The notes beneath the pieces are model-generated. The model was not told where the DNA came from, did no database searches, and saw nothing but the letters and a program-made list of their open reading frames with translations. Below, piece by piece: positions 24,555 to 32,402 of a stretch of 32,430 nt of DNA. The stretch is from JBBTIS01 sp038059855 (lineage in GTDB: Bacteria; Elusimicrobiota; Elusimicrobia; JACQPE01), in contig CAYHKQ010000018.1 in the NCBI GenBank assembly GCA_964357255.1, positions 1-32,430 on the forward strand. Reading direction: 5' to 3'. The position numbers and the translations under genes were made by a program. How positions within the stretch are numbered: position 1 is the first letter of the stretch; the number at the start of each line of letters is the position of its first letter.

Positions 24555-24954
24555 GGGGATGAGTCTGGTCCGGATAGATTTTGAGCCGCACAAGCATTCT
24601 GCTACCGAGCTTGGTTTTTGGCAACATACGCCGAACGGCCAATTCAACCATTCGTTCAGGGCGTTCTTCAATAAGTTTTTTGGCCAGGGTCAGCTTGGCT
24701 CCGTCCGGATACCCTGAGTGGCTGAAATAGACTTTTTGCTCAAGTTTTTTCCCGGTCAAATGGATATGCCGCGCGTTGGTGACCACCACAAAATCGCCAC
24801 AGTCGAGATGAGGGCTCCAAACGGGCTTGTGTTTGCCCATCAAAAGCGTGGCGGCCCGCGTGGCCAAGCGGCCCAACACCTTGCCCTTGGCGTCGAGATG
24901 GTGCCAAGAGCGGTCCTTGATTAATGATTCCACGCTGGGATATGTCGTCCTCAT
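24532..24954 (-). CDS. rplM: 50S ribosomal protein L13
   Basis: 140 residues, standard length. Typical segments are WHHLDAKGKVLGRLATRAATLLMGKHKP, DCGDFVVVTNARHIHLTGKK, YFSHSGYP and AVRRMLPKTKLG. It is the first gene of the rplM-rpsI pair. A TATAAA (24968-24963 on the minus strand) ends only eight bases before the ATG, and there is no ribosome site, so the mRNA may be almost leaderless. Confidence 0.97.
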   Translation of the reverse strand: MRTTYPSVESLIKDRSWHHLDAKGKVLGRLATRAATLLMGKHKPVWSPHLDCGDFVVVTNARHIHLTGKKLEQKVYFSHSGYPDGAKLTLAKKLIEERPERMVELAVRRMLPKTKLGSRMLVRLKIYPDQTHPHGSQNPK

Positions 24955-25052
24955 TTTAAGTATTTATAGTAGCATTTTTTCAGGGCCTTAAAAGGGGGGC
25001 ATTGCGTTCTCCCGCCAAGGCGCGGACTGATCTGCTAATATTAATTTTAACC

Positions 25053-26414
25053 ATGAACACAGGCGTTGGCTCGAGACAGGCGCGCGCCTGCGCGGCAACC
25101 CATGCCCATCGGGCGTCCCTGCTTCATTTTATTGGCGATCCTTTCCAAAACAATCAAGAGCAGGAAAAAACGTGCCAATATTTCGAGGATGGCCTTTTGG
25201 TCGTTGAAAATGGAAAAATCAGTCAAGTCGGTCCTGCCGCCAAACTTCTGCGGCGCCTTCGCGAGGGCACGCGGGTTCTCGCGCACCCCAAGGCCCTCAT
25301 CGTGCCTGGCTTCGTGGACGCGCATGTCCACTACCCTCAGACTCAAATCATCGCTTCTTATGGCGAGCATCTGCTGGAATGGCTGAATAAATACGCCTTC
25401 GCGGCAGAGGGTAAATTTGGAGATATCCGCTATGCCCGCGAGGCGGCCCGTGTATTTTTGGATTTGCTTTTGCGTCACGGAACAACGACGGCGCTTGTTT
25501 TCGCCACAGTGCATCCGCAATCGGCGGAGGCGCTTTTTGAAGAGGCACGGCGGCTGAACCTGCGCCTTATTACGGGCAAAGTGCTGATGGACCGCAACGC
25601 GCCTAAAAATTTACTTGATACGCCCGAGACGGCCTACAGGGATTCAAAACGCCTTATTGAAAAATGGCACAAAAACGGACGGCTTCTCTACGCCGTCACG
25701 CCCCGCTTCGCGCCCGCGTGCACCACGCAACAACTCAAAACGGCCCGTCGCTTAAAAGAGGAGTTCGACGATATTTATATTCACACGCATCTATCGGAAA
25801 ATCTAGAGGAAATCGCCTGGGTCAAAAGGCTTTTTCCCTGGAGCGCGGATTATTTTGACGTTTATGAACGCCTTGGACTGACCGGCAGGCGTTCGCTTTT
25901 TGCCCACGGCCTTCATTTGTCCAATCAGCAATGGCGGCGCATCGCTAAAAGCCGCGCCTCCGTCGCTTTTTGCCCCAGCTCGAATCTTTTTTTAGGAAGC
26001 GGCTTATTCGATATGGACACATCGGCCCGCTTTAAGGTTCCGGTGGGCATTGGCTCGGATATCGGGGCCGGGACGAGTTTTTCCCTCCTACAAAACCTCA
26101 GCGACGCCTATAAAATTTGTCAGCTTCGCGGCCAACGGCTCTCGGCGTTTCAAGGGTTTTATCTGGCCACGCTGGGCGGCGCCACGGCCCTCGGCCTTGA
26201 GGACAAAATTGGCAACTTTACTCCAGGCAAGGAAGCTGATTTTGTGGTTCTCGACCTAGAGCCCACGGCGCTGATTGCCTATCGAATGAAACAGGCCAAA
26301 AGTCTGGCGGAGCGGCTTTTTGTTTTAATGACGCTGGGCAACGACCGTTGCGTGCGCGAAACCTATGTTCTGGGCAAACCGGCGTACTCGAAAACAGTCG
26401 CTCATTGTGGATAA
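25053..26414 (+). CDS. guaD: Guanine deaminase
   Basis: Converts guanine to xanthine and ammonia in purine salvage or breakdown. 453 residues from the ATG at 25053. It follows E. coli GuaD closely: VPGFVDAHVHYPQT (metal histidines), GEHLLEWLNKYAF, HGTTTALVFATVHPQS, GKVLMDRNAP, AVTPRFAP, IHTHLSEN, FCPSSNLFLGSGLF and GSDIGAGTSFS. All zinc ligands are present. An in-frame start at 25002 is possible. Its end overlaps the mutY start by eight bases. Confidence 0.96.
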   Translation: MNTGVGSRQARACAATHAHRASLLHFIGDPFQNNQEQEKTCQYFEDGLLVVENGKISQVGPAAKLLRRLREGTRVLAHPKALIVPGFVDAHVHYPQTQIIASYGEHLLEWLNKYAFAAEGKFGDIRYAREAARVFLDLLLRHGTTTALVFATVHPQSAEALFEEARRLNLRLITGKVLMDRNAPKNLLDTPETAYRDSKRLIEKWHKNGRLLYAVTPRFAPACTTQQLKTARRLKEEFDDIYIHTHLSENLEEIAWVKRLFPWSADYFDVYERLGLTGRRSLFAHGLHLSNQQWRRIAKSRASVAFCPSSNLFLGSGLFDMDTSARFKVPVGIGSDIGAGTSFSLLQNLSDAYKICQLRGQRLSAFQGFYLATLGGATALGLEDKIGNFTPGKEADFVVLDLEPTALIAYRMKQAKSLAERLFVLMTLGNDRCVRETYVLGKPAYSKTVAHCG

Positions 26415-27351
26415 AAAAAGACTTTTGAAAGCCCTGATCGCCTGGCACCGGCGTTCGGCGCGGGATTTACCATGGCGCCGGAAGCGGGATCCTTATAGCG
26501 TGATGGTGTCGGAATTTATGTTAATTCAGACCACGGTAATCACGGTGACCCCGCGCTACGGGCAATTTCTTAAAACTTTTCCGACGTTGGGATCCTTGGC
26601 CAAAGCCAAAATGACCGAGGTATTAGCGGCCTGGAGCGGCTTGGGCTATTATTCCAGGGCCAAGAATCTGTGGCTCGCGGCCCGCGAGATTCATCGGCTG
26701 GGATATTTCCCTAAAAGCCCCGAGGAATTAAAAAAATTGCCCGGCTTTGGCCCTTATCTCTCAAGCGCGGTAAGCTCATTCGCCTTTAATGTCAAAACGC
26801 CGGTGATAGACACCAATGTGCGCCGGGCGCTGTCCAGAGTGTTCGGACCCGCCGGGCAAGAATTTTTACAGGATTTATTAAACCACGGCCGCCTTCCAGC
26901 CGGTCAAATTAATGAGGCTTTTATGGAGCTCGGGGCCTTAATTTGCCGGGCAAAAACTCCTCTTTGCCGGCAATGCCCGGTTTATGATTTTTGTCCGACT
27001 CGCGGCGAAGGCAATGTTCGCGCGCGCCCCGCGCGTCCGACGGCTCTTGAGCTAGGGATCAGATTACGGCAGGACGGGCAGGGCCGATATTTTTTGACGC
27101 TCCGCGGCCGTCGGGAAATTTTCTTAAAAAACACTTGGGGTTTCCCCCTTGAAATTCTTAAGGCGTGCCCAGGCGGCGAATCGTTCGCTCATTCAATTAC
27201 GCGCTATCGAATCCATGCCCATGTGCGCCGGGGCCACAACGGCGCTCCGGCTAACGAGAAGGGCCGATGGGTTAGGGAAAAAGATTTAAAGCGCTATCTC
27301 GTATCGTCGCTTTGGTGGAAAGCTCTAAAGGACCGTGACATAATAATTTAG
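26407..27351 (+). CDS. mutY: A/G-specific adenine glycosylase
   Basis: Removes adenine mispaired with guanine or 8-oxoguanine. 314 residues from the GTG at 26407. The core has SEFMLIQTTV with the catalytic Glu, the helix-hairpin-helix LPGFGPYLSSAV, VIDTNVRR with the catalytic Asp, and the [4Fe-4S] cysteines spaced C-x6-C-x2-C-x5-C (CRAKTPLCRQCPVYDFC). The C-terminal part keeps a NUDIX-like recognition domain (LRGRREIFLKNTWGFP). The usual LQQT reads LIQT, a small deviation. A longer frame exists upstream but lies inside guaD. Confidence 0.93.
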   Translation: MDKKRLLKALIAWHRRSARDLPWRRKRDPYSVMVSEFMLIQTTVITVTPRYGQFLKTFPTLGSLAKAKMTEVLAAWSGLGYYSRAKNLWLAAREIHRLGYFPKSPEELKKLPGFGPYLSSAVSSFAFNVKTPVIDTNVRRALSRVFGPAGQEFLQDLLNHGRLPAGQINEAFMELGALICRAKTPLCRQCPVYDFCPTRGEGNVRARPARPTALELGIRLRQDGQGRYFLTLRGRREIFLKNTWGFPLEILKACPGGESFAHSITRYRIHAHVRRGHNGAPANEKGRWVREKDLKRYLVSSLWWKALKDRDIII

Positions 27352-27360
27352 GGCTCTTGG

Positions 27361-28401
27361 CTAAGCGCGGGCCTTGGTTAACGCGGGTAACAGCAACTCG
27401 GCGATTCCTAAGACGTTTTCAGCGGCCCCTTTAATTAAATTATCGCCCGACGCCCATAGAGAAACACCGTTTTTAAGACACGGGTCGGGCCGCAAGCGCC
27501 CGACGGCGACCCCTGTTTTGCCTGTCACGGAAAGCGGGGTTGGATAGGAATTTTGAAACAAGGAAATGCCGGCGAAATCTTTGTAAAAACTATTTAAATC
27601 AATATTGTAAATGGATTTTTCCAGTTCTACCCACACGGCCATGGAGTGTCCTCGAAAAACCGGAACCCGCACGCATGTGGCCGAGATCGGCAGATCAAGC
27701 CGGTTAAAAATTTTTCGCGTTTCTTTTATGACCTTGGTCTCTTCGTCGGAAAACCCGTCTTCGCCAAAGGCTCCAATCTGAGGGAACAAATTGCCGGCCA
27801 ATGGATGGGGGAAAGCGCCGGATTTTTTAATTTTTCCATTGGCCAGGGCCCTGAGTTCCTCTTGAAAACCTTGAGTCGCGACCCGACCGGCGCCTGAGGC
27901 GGCCTGATAGCTCGCGGCCAAAATTCGAACCAGCGGAGAAAATTTGGTCAGGGGCGCCACCGCCATCGCAAGCACAACCGTCGTGCAGTTAGGGCTGGCG
28001 ATAAGTTTGGGAGGGTTTTCTCCCAGAAGGTCACCGTTAATTTCAGGCACGATTAAAGGAACGTCGGGGCTTTGACGAAAGGCGCTTGATTCGTCAATAA
28101 TCCAAGAGGCCAAACCAAAAAATTTCTTGAGATTTTGTTTCGACCAATCAGGCTCGGCCAGGCTGATTAAAAGGTCAAAGCGTTCGCGCCTGGTCGCAAC
28201 GTCCGCATATCCGGCAATCGGCAAAAGACGGCCCTGGCAAAGCATCTTCTGCGCCGCTTTGGGCTGGGTGGATATTAAAGAAAGGTTTTTTGCCCAGCGT
28301 TTTTTTTTGCTGAGCTTGAGAAACTCCTCCCCTACCAGGCCGCGAGGGCCCACTAAGCCGATTTTTAGTCCGTCAATCCCAGACCTAGGCAAAAGATTCA
28401 T
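27361..28401 (-). CDS. asd: Aspartate-semialdehyde dehydrogenase
   Basis: Reduces aspartyl phosphate to aspartate semialdehyde on the way to lysine, diaminopimelate, threonine and methionine. 346 residues. The NADP-binding start is IGLVGPRGLVGEEFL. The active-site cysteine is in IASPNCTT, the glutamine region in SYQAASGAG, and the histidine in RGHSMAVWVELE. It is complete. It converges with mutY, with only nine bases between them and no clear terminator. An internal start nearer the glycine-rich loop is possible. Confidence 0.95.
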   Translation of the reverse strand: MNLLPRSGIDGLKIGLVGPRGLVGEEFLKLSKKKRWAKNLSLISTQPKAAQKMLCQGRLLPIAGYADVATRRERFDLLISLAEPDWSKQNLKKFFGLASWIIDESSAFRQSPDVPLIVPEINGDLLGENPPKLIASPNCTTVVLAMAVAPLTKFSPLVRILAASYQAASGAGRVATQGFQEELRALANGKIKKSGAFPHPLAGNLFPQIGAFGEDGFSDEETKVIKETRKIFNRLDLPISATCVRVPVFRGHSMAVWVELEKSIYNIDLNSFYKDFAGISLFQNSYPTPLSVTGKTGVAVGRLRPDPCLKNGVSLWASGDNLIKGAAENVLGIAELLLPALTKARA

Positions 28402-28821
28402 CTTGCAGATTATACCGACTGAAAAACATTCTTGGCAAGGGCAATAATTCCGCGTGCGCCAGGATAAGCTGTATTAATCCAATGGACGGAAAAAGTTCCA
28501 TCAGCCTAAAGCCTAGCCAACAGTGTGGTAGCGAGTCTTGCATGGCCCGGCGGCGACGTTGGTTATGAAGCGTAGGCAGCAAAGCGACAGGCCATAATGT
28601 ATCCCGGACAGTATCCTTCTTTGGCTGACGTTTGGGCCCAGGATGCTGTTGATAATTGGCGAACAATGGCGCAGTCAGAGCGTAGCTGGCTGGCGCAATG
28701 GCATTGAGACTGCTTTTTCCAAGGTTACGCTACCCAATGGCGTGGTCAATAATCCTCTAACGTGAGTTTACTACGGCTGGGGCAGGCGCTGTCTGCCAAA
28801 TCTTGATGATTTCTGATTTCG
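28402..28821. other. Gene-poor gap
   Basis: 420 bases without a supported gene. Short open stretches occur on both strands but none has a start with ribosome site or a recognisable domain. The composition already looks like the accessory region to the right. It is probably debris between the core genome and the toxin-antitoxin remnant. Confidence 0.4.
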
Positions 28822-29016
28822 TCAGGGAAGGCAGGAGGCGGCGTAGTTGGTGTCCCATTGGGGAATGCGAACATAAACTGGCCGCCCAACCTTTTTTTCT
28901 ACCTGAACAACCGTCGAGAGGCAGGGAGAGTGGATCAGTAGCTTTTTTTCATCAGGAGTCAGGGCGACCCATTCTTCTTGAAATTCTCCAAAGCGCTCAA
29001 AAATGTTTTTTCGCAT
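28822..29016 (-). CDS. Small DUF5678-like protein
   Basis: 64 residues. The pattern EEWVALTPDEKKLLIHS followed by a helix and VYVRIPQWDTNYA resembles DUF5678-type small proteins (W/YVAL, basic strand, then a PVFV-like strand), which are often found near toxin-antitoxin genes. It starts 18 bases after the 58-aa gene on the same strand but has no ribosome site. It may be truncated. The match is by eye and moderate. Confidence 0.45.
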   Translation of the reverse strand: MRKNIFERFGEFQEEWVALTPDEKKLLIHSPCLSTVVQVEKKVGRPVYVRIPQWDTNYAASCLP

Positions 29017-29034
29017 TAGCAGAGCAAGAAACGC

Positions 29035-29211
29035 TTAACGATGTGCGTGGCGCCCCGTTGAGGCCAAATGTTTATTTTCGTATTCTTTGGCTAAATGGTT
29101 GATTTCTTTAAGGATATCCTCTTTGCTTTTTCCATGCCACTGTTTAGTTAGGTTCTCCCGTACCTTGTGAAGTTCCTCCATAAATTTCGGTTCCTTATGT
29201 TTTTTATGCAT
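29035..29211 (-). CDS. Putative antitoxin partner of PIN toxin (58 aa)
   Basis: 58 residues, starting MHKKHKEPKFMEEL and rich in Glu, Lys and His, with helical KVRENLTKQWHGKSKEDILKEI. This fits the small helical proteins encoded just after PIN-domain toxins of the same type. A strong ribosome site (gaggagg) sits in the last codons of the PIN gene, and only two bases separate the PIN stop from this ATG. It is not interrupted, unlike the toxin. Confidence 0.65.
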   Translation of the reverse strand: MHKKHKEPKFMEELHKVRENLTKQWHGKSKEDILKEINHLAKEYENKHLASTGRHAHR

Positions 29212-29213
29212 GT

Positions 29214-29669
29214 CTAAACCTCCTCGGGGCTACATATATCTATTATCTCATAACCCAGGTCCTTCGCAAGGAGGGTCACTGCTTCCCTGGTTTTATGCTT
29301 AACCATGTGCTCAAAGTTCCAACTGGCCAAAATAGAGAAACCCTTGGTGACGGCAATTCCTATGTGAAGGGCATCGGCTTGGTATTTCTTGGGAATGATG
29401 CCTTTCTGGGTCAGAGTTTCAGAAAATTAAAGAGCTTCAACATCGGCTGTCACGATCTTAAGGCCGTATTCTTCAATGCGCCTCAGCAGCTTGCTACGCT
29501 TTTCCGGATTCTTTATTTTTTGAATTTCATCCAAGACCAAACCGGAAATAAAGGCTTCAATCTCGCCGCGTTTAACACGCTGCATAAATCTATGAGTTGC
29601 CTCTTGGATATGGATGTCATCGGTGGCCTCAAGGCCATTGATTACCGAGGTATCAAGATAGACGCGCAT
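29214..29669 (-). pseudogene. PIN-domain (VapC-like) toxin with internal stop
   Basis: A 151-codon frame with one TAA at 29429-29427. The first 80 residues have MRVYLDTSVINGL with the first catalytic Asp, and SGLVLDEIQKI with a catalytic Glu. After the stop the same frame continues FSETLTQKGIIPKKYQADALHIGIAV, which contains the third acidic site, then ILASWNFEHMV and IDICSPEEV. This is the full PIN family pattern. The truncated product would lack part of the catalytic site and is probably inactive. A Glu codon changed to TAA is the simplest explanation. Confidence 0.8.
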
Positions 29670-29890
29670 ACTCGAATCACCATATCATTTCCTAGAATTG
29701 CCAACCAATACGGGCGTTTTGTACGCAAAAGTAAAACTCCCACCTACCCTCTCAAAAATGACGAAAAATCAGCGTGGGGGGCATGTGGCGGGTTTTGACC
29801 CAAATTTTTACGCTATTTTTATGGTGATCGGAATTGTGATCGGGTTGGGGAACGCAAGGAAATAAATTCCAAGCAAGACAGCGTAATAGG

Positions 29891-29919
29891 CCTGGATTCC
29901 CGCTTTCGCGGGAATGACG
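29891..29919. repeat. Half unit of the ggaatgacg palindromic repeat
   Basis: CCTGGATTCC, then CCCGCTTTCGCGGG as a small hairpin, then AATGACG. It matches the right end of the 18044-18173 element in layout. The other half is not seen nearby, so this is a solo half or a decayed copy. Confidence 0.6.
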
Positions 29920-29983
29920 AGGATAGGTAGGGCGAACTTCGCGCAATTTATGGGCGTTGCGTTCTATTTTGGTATGATAACTT

Positions 29984-30016
29984 CGCGGGGTAGAGCAGCC
30001 TGGTAGCTCGCGAGGC
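29984..30016 (+). pseudogene. 5' half of a tRNA-fMet gene
   Basis: 33 bases matching the 5' half of initiator tRNA: acceptor strand CGCGGGG, D arm AGAGCAGCCTGGTAGCTC, then the 5' strand of the anticodon stem CGAGG and one loop base. After that the tRNA sequence stops; a short AAATCC follows that also occurs in the T arm. No 3' half is found in the window. A TATGAT lies seven bases upstream, as for a tRNA promoter. Breakage in the anticodon loop is a known crossover point for integrases. Confidence 0.7.
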
Positions 30017-30248
30017 AAATCCAACCTTTTCAGTCCAGTTTTAACCCATTTTATTGTAGTTTTTACGCCTTGAAATGCTATTTGCTGCGTATTTTTTTGG
30101 AGTTTGTTGGAGTTTGATCTACTCGCCGTACTTCCCACCGGACTCGCAAAAACCATGGATTGGGGCAAGAACTGAAGCCATAAAGATACATAGCAGAAAT
30201 ATCAAGTTGTCATTGCAAGATTTCTTTTAAGGGGATAAGATTGAAGCA
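30017..30248. other. Gap between tRNA fragment and TIGR04255 operon
   Basis: Holds the junction after the tRNA fragment and an AT-rich stretch. A segment at 30038-30068 imperfectly repeats 29792-29813 (GTTTT, ACCCA, TTTTTACGC shared, with an insertion). No gene is supported. The operon promoter presumably lies here, but no convincing hexamer pair is seen. Confidence 0.35.
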
Positions 30249-30989
30249 GTGGAGGAACCGAGGCAGCATTATCCTAAGGCGCCAATCACAGAGGCTGTTA
30301 TTGATTTAAGGGTAAATCTTCCAGAAAAAATCGTTCTGGGCAACCTCCTTGAGGCGTACGCCGAAGAAAAAGACCGTTATCCAAGACGCAGCAAGCATTT
30401 TGTCTTTGAGGGCAAAATGTCGGCAGGGGAACTGGTTGCTGCGTCGGCTAGTCAAAAGGAAGTTGGGCACGTTTTTATGAGCCAAGATGGTCATCAGGTA
30501 TTTCAAGCGGGGCTAGACGGTTTTTCTTTTAGTCAGCTTGCCTCATACGATAGATGGGAAACTTTTTCAGGCGAAGCTCGACGCCTGTGGGGCATTTATC
30601 GTTCTATGGCACAACCAGAACTTATAAAACGGCTTGCCGTGAGATATATTAACCGCATAGATATTCCGCTGCCCGTTAAGGATTTTAAGGATTATTTAAG
30701 AACTTTGCCGGAGGTATCTCCGGAGATGGATCAGGGATTGAGTAACTTTTTTATGAAATTACAGATTCCCCGACCCGAAATAAAAAGTACATTAGTGATT
30801 CAAGAAGCAATCATTCCACCTCCAAATCCAAGCGTGGTTTCCATTCTTCTAGATATCGATTTATACAGAGAGGTTGACGTGCCTAACGAAGAGACAAAAA
30901 TTTGGGATTTTTTTGAGGATCTTCGCAAAAGTAAAAATCAGGTTTTTGAAGCCTGCATTACCGATCAAGTAAGGGGGTTAATTGTCTAA
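30249..30989 (+). CDS. TIGR04255-family protein
   Basis: 246 residues. The N-terminal PKAPITEAVIDLRV and the centre LIKRLAVRYINRIDIP are typical of the TIGR04255 family, a sporadically distributed group of unknown function that moves between genomes. The C-terminal half has strands ending in DIDLYREVDVP and a terminal VFEACITDQ. The start is GTG with a weak ribosome site. It is the first of four tightly packed genes; its stop overlaps the next ATG by one base. No catalytic motif is visible. Confidence 0.85.
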   Translation: MEEPRQHYPKAPITEAVIDLRVNLPEKIVLGNLLEAYAEEKDRYPRRSKHFVFEGKMSAGELVAASASQKEVGHVFMSQDGHQVFQAGLDGFSFSQLASYDRWETFSGEARRLWGIYRSMAQPELIKRLAVRYINRIDIPLPVKDFKDYLRTLPEVSPEMDQGLSNFFMKLQIPRPEIKSTLVIQEAIIPPPNPSVVSILLDIDLYREVDVPNEETKIWDFFEDLRKSKNQVFEACITDQVRGLIV

Positions 30990-31264
30990 TGCCAACCTTA
31001 TGCAAGGAACAGCCGACAACGTTTCATGTATTTTTTGCTGAACCGGTTCCTCCTCCGATAACACAAGGTGCCGAAGGAAAAAAATTAGCAGATATGTCGC
31101 GAGGGATTTTTCATGATTGCTTAGAGAGTTGGAAACACTGGATTCGAGAAGATGAGTTTGATTACAGCCCGATCCCCCCTAAACGCTCATTTACTATGTA
31201 CGCTCGCTATAAAATACGAGGACGTGGGAAGCCCCCGTCTTACCAGGTAGAAAATTTTGAATGA
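30989..31264 (+). CDS. Small protein of the TIGR04255 operon, unknown
   Basis: 91 residues with no recognised family. It is rich in Pro, aromatic and charged residues (PVPPPIT, CLESWKHWI, SFTMYARYKIRGRG) and has no membrane helix. Overlaps on both sides (TAATG before, ATGA after) show coupled translation. It is probably a fixed partner of its neighbours. Confidence 0.65.
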   Translation: MPTLCKEQPTTFHVFFAEPVPPPITQGAEGKKLADMSRGIFHDCLESWKHWIREDEFDYSPIPPKRSFTMYARYKIRGRGKPPSYQVENFE

Positions 31265-31779
31265 TCGAATCTTTTTGGTCAAAAATCAACGAATCTAGAA
31301 TATTGCAAGGGGATTTTTTGACCGATTGCAATGTCCCCGTATCCCCACCTAATTACTCTGCGAAGCAACCCGAAGAGATACAGGTAGATGTGTATGATTT
31401 AATTGTGGTAACTCAGAGTTGTGATTTAGTAAATAATAAAGCGAAGCTCGTTGCCGCGTGTCCTATTTATCCAATCTCTGAATTTGAAAAAGGGAATCCA
31501 GACTTTATAAAACGGAGCAAGTGGAATGAGGTAAGAAGGGGAAGATTCGAAGGGCTGCATCTACTGGGGTCCCCCTTGCAGCCATCGAATAATTCCATAG
31601 CGCTTGTTGTGAACTTTCGAGAAATTTATAGCTTGCCACATGATTATCTAATACAACACGCCGTCAGCCTGGGTGAGCGATGGCGACTTCGTTCGCCGTA
31701 TTTAGAGCATTTTTCTCAAGCATTGGCTCGATTTTTCATGCGAGTCGGATTGCCATCGGAGATACCAGAATTTAAGTAA
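31261..31779 (+). CDS. TQSCDL-motif protein of the TIGR04255 operon
   Basis: 172 residues. A short N-terminal part with ILQGDF leads to YDLIVVTQSCDLVNNKAKLV, a motif with a single conserved-looking Cys and Asp. A beta-rich region with NFREIYSLP follows, and the end is helical (YLEHFSQALARFFMRVG). No function is known to me for this pattern; a role with the neighbouring nuclease is inferred only from the overlap (ATGA with the previous gene) and the eight-base gap to the nuclease gene. Confidence 0.6.
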   Translation: MIESFWSKINESRILQGDFLTDCNVPVSPPNYSAKQPEEIQVDVYDLIVVTQSCDLVNNKAKLVAACPIYPISEFEKGNPDFIKRSKWNEVRRGRFEGLHLLGSPLQPSNNSIALVVNFREIYSLPHDYLIQHAVSLGERWRLRSPYLEHFSQALARFFMRVGLPSEIPEFK

Positions 31780-31787
31780 GGTAAAAG

Positions 31788-32402
31788 ATGGCAGTTCCAT
31801 CCTACGACAGCCTTTTTGATCCATTAATGCAAGCCCTTTATCAGTTAGGTGGTTCGAGTTCTGTTTCCGAAATTGAGGACTCTGTCGCTAAAATTTTAAA
31901 GCTGCCAGATGATGATGTTAATGCCATTCATCGTGGCAATATGACGAAATTTAGTTACAACTTAGCCTGGGCTAGGAGCTATCTCAAATTGTTTGGCTTG
32001 CTAGAAAACTCTAGCAGGGGCGTTTGGTCATTGACGGTAAAAGGCAAAGAAATCCAGCATGTGGATAAAGAGGAGATTAAGCGGTTTGTCAGACGGCTAA
32101 GTCGAAAAGAAAAGGTTAAAGATAAGAATCAAGACTCAGCCCCCGAAGAAGCGGCTGATTCATGGAAGGAACAGTTGCTGGAGAAAATATTGGAGTTACC
32201 GCCGCCGGCATTTGAGAGGTTGTGTCAAAGGTTGCTAAGGGAATCTGGTTTTGTCCGTGTCGAGGTGACTGGCAAATCTGGCGATGGAGGAATTGATGGC
32301 AAGGGCGTCATTCGCTTGGGCGGCTTGCTTAGTTTTTATGTGGTTTTTCAGTGTAAACGATATTCAGGTAGTGTTCCGTGTCTTTGCGGCAAACGTGCGT
32401 GA
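31788..32402 (+). CDS. Mrr-type restriction endonuclease, C-terminus lost
   Basis: 204 residues against about 300 for Mrr. Residues 1-100 form the winged-helix Mrr N-terminal domain (DPLMQALYQLGGSSSVSEIE, then GVWSLTVKGKE). After a charged linker, the PD-(D/E)xK nuclease fold begins: FERLCQRLLRESGF, TGKSGDGGIDG with the catalytic Asp, and FQCKRY with the QxK site. Family similarity stops after YSGSV at about 32375; the remaining eight residues belong to unrelated sequence. The known active-site residues are present but the rest of the fold is missing, so activity is doubtful. Mrr proteins cut methylated DNA. Confidence 0.85.
   Translation: MAVPSYDSLFDPLMQALYQLGGSSSVSEIEDSVAKILKLPDDDVNAIHRGNMTKFSYNLAWARSYLKLFGLLENSSRGVWSLTVKGKEIQHVDKEEIKRFVRRLSRKEKVKDKNQDSAPEEAADSWKEQLLEKILELPPPAFERLCQRLLRESGFVRVEVTGKSGDGGIDGKGVIRLGGLLSFYVVFQCKRYSGSVPCLCGKRA

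Noticed and set aside
28385..28666. 93-codon minus-strand frame after asd
   Set aside because: No domain, no ribosome site, and it overlaps the asd start.
29240..29275. CTCATAACC stretch resembling the tRNA-fMet anticodon loop, a possible missing 3' half
   Set aside because: It lies inside the PIN reading frame, lacks a T arm and acceptor strand, and matches over only a few bases.
20781..29429. TAA read as Glu in pyruvate kinase and the PIN toxin, hinting at a recoded stop
   Set aside because: TAA clearly ends many intact genes here (yajQ, sucC, rpsI and others), so code reassignment is excluded. Two coincident lesions or errors are simpler.
29752..30168. 138-codon minus-strand frame
   Set aside because: It crosses the palindromic repeat and the tRNA fragment, has no ribosome site or domain, and its peptide shows the usual repeat read-through pattern.
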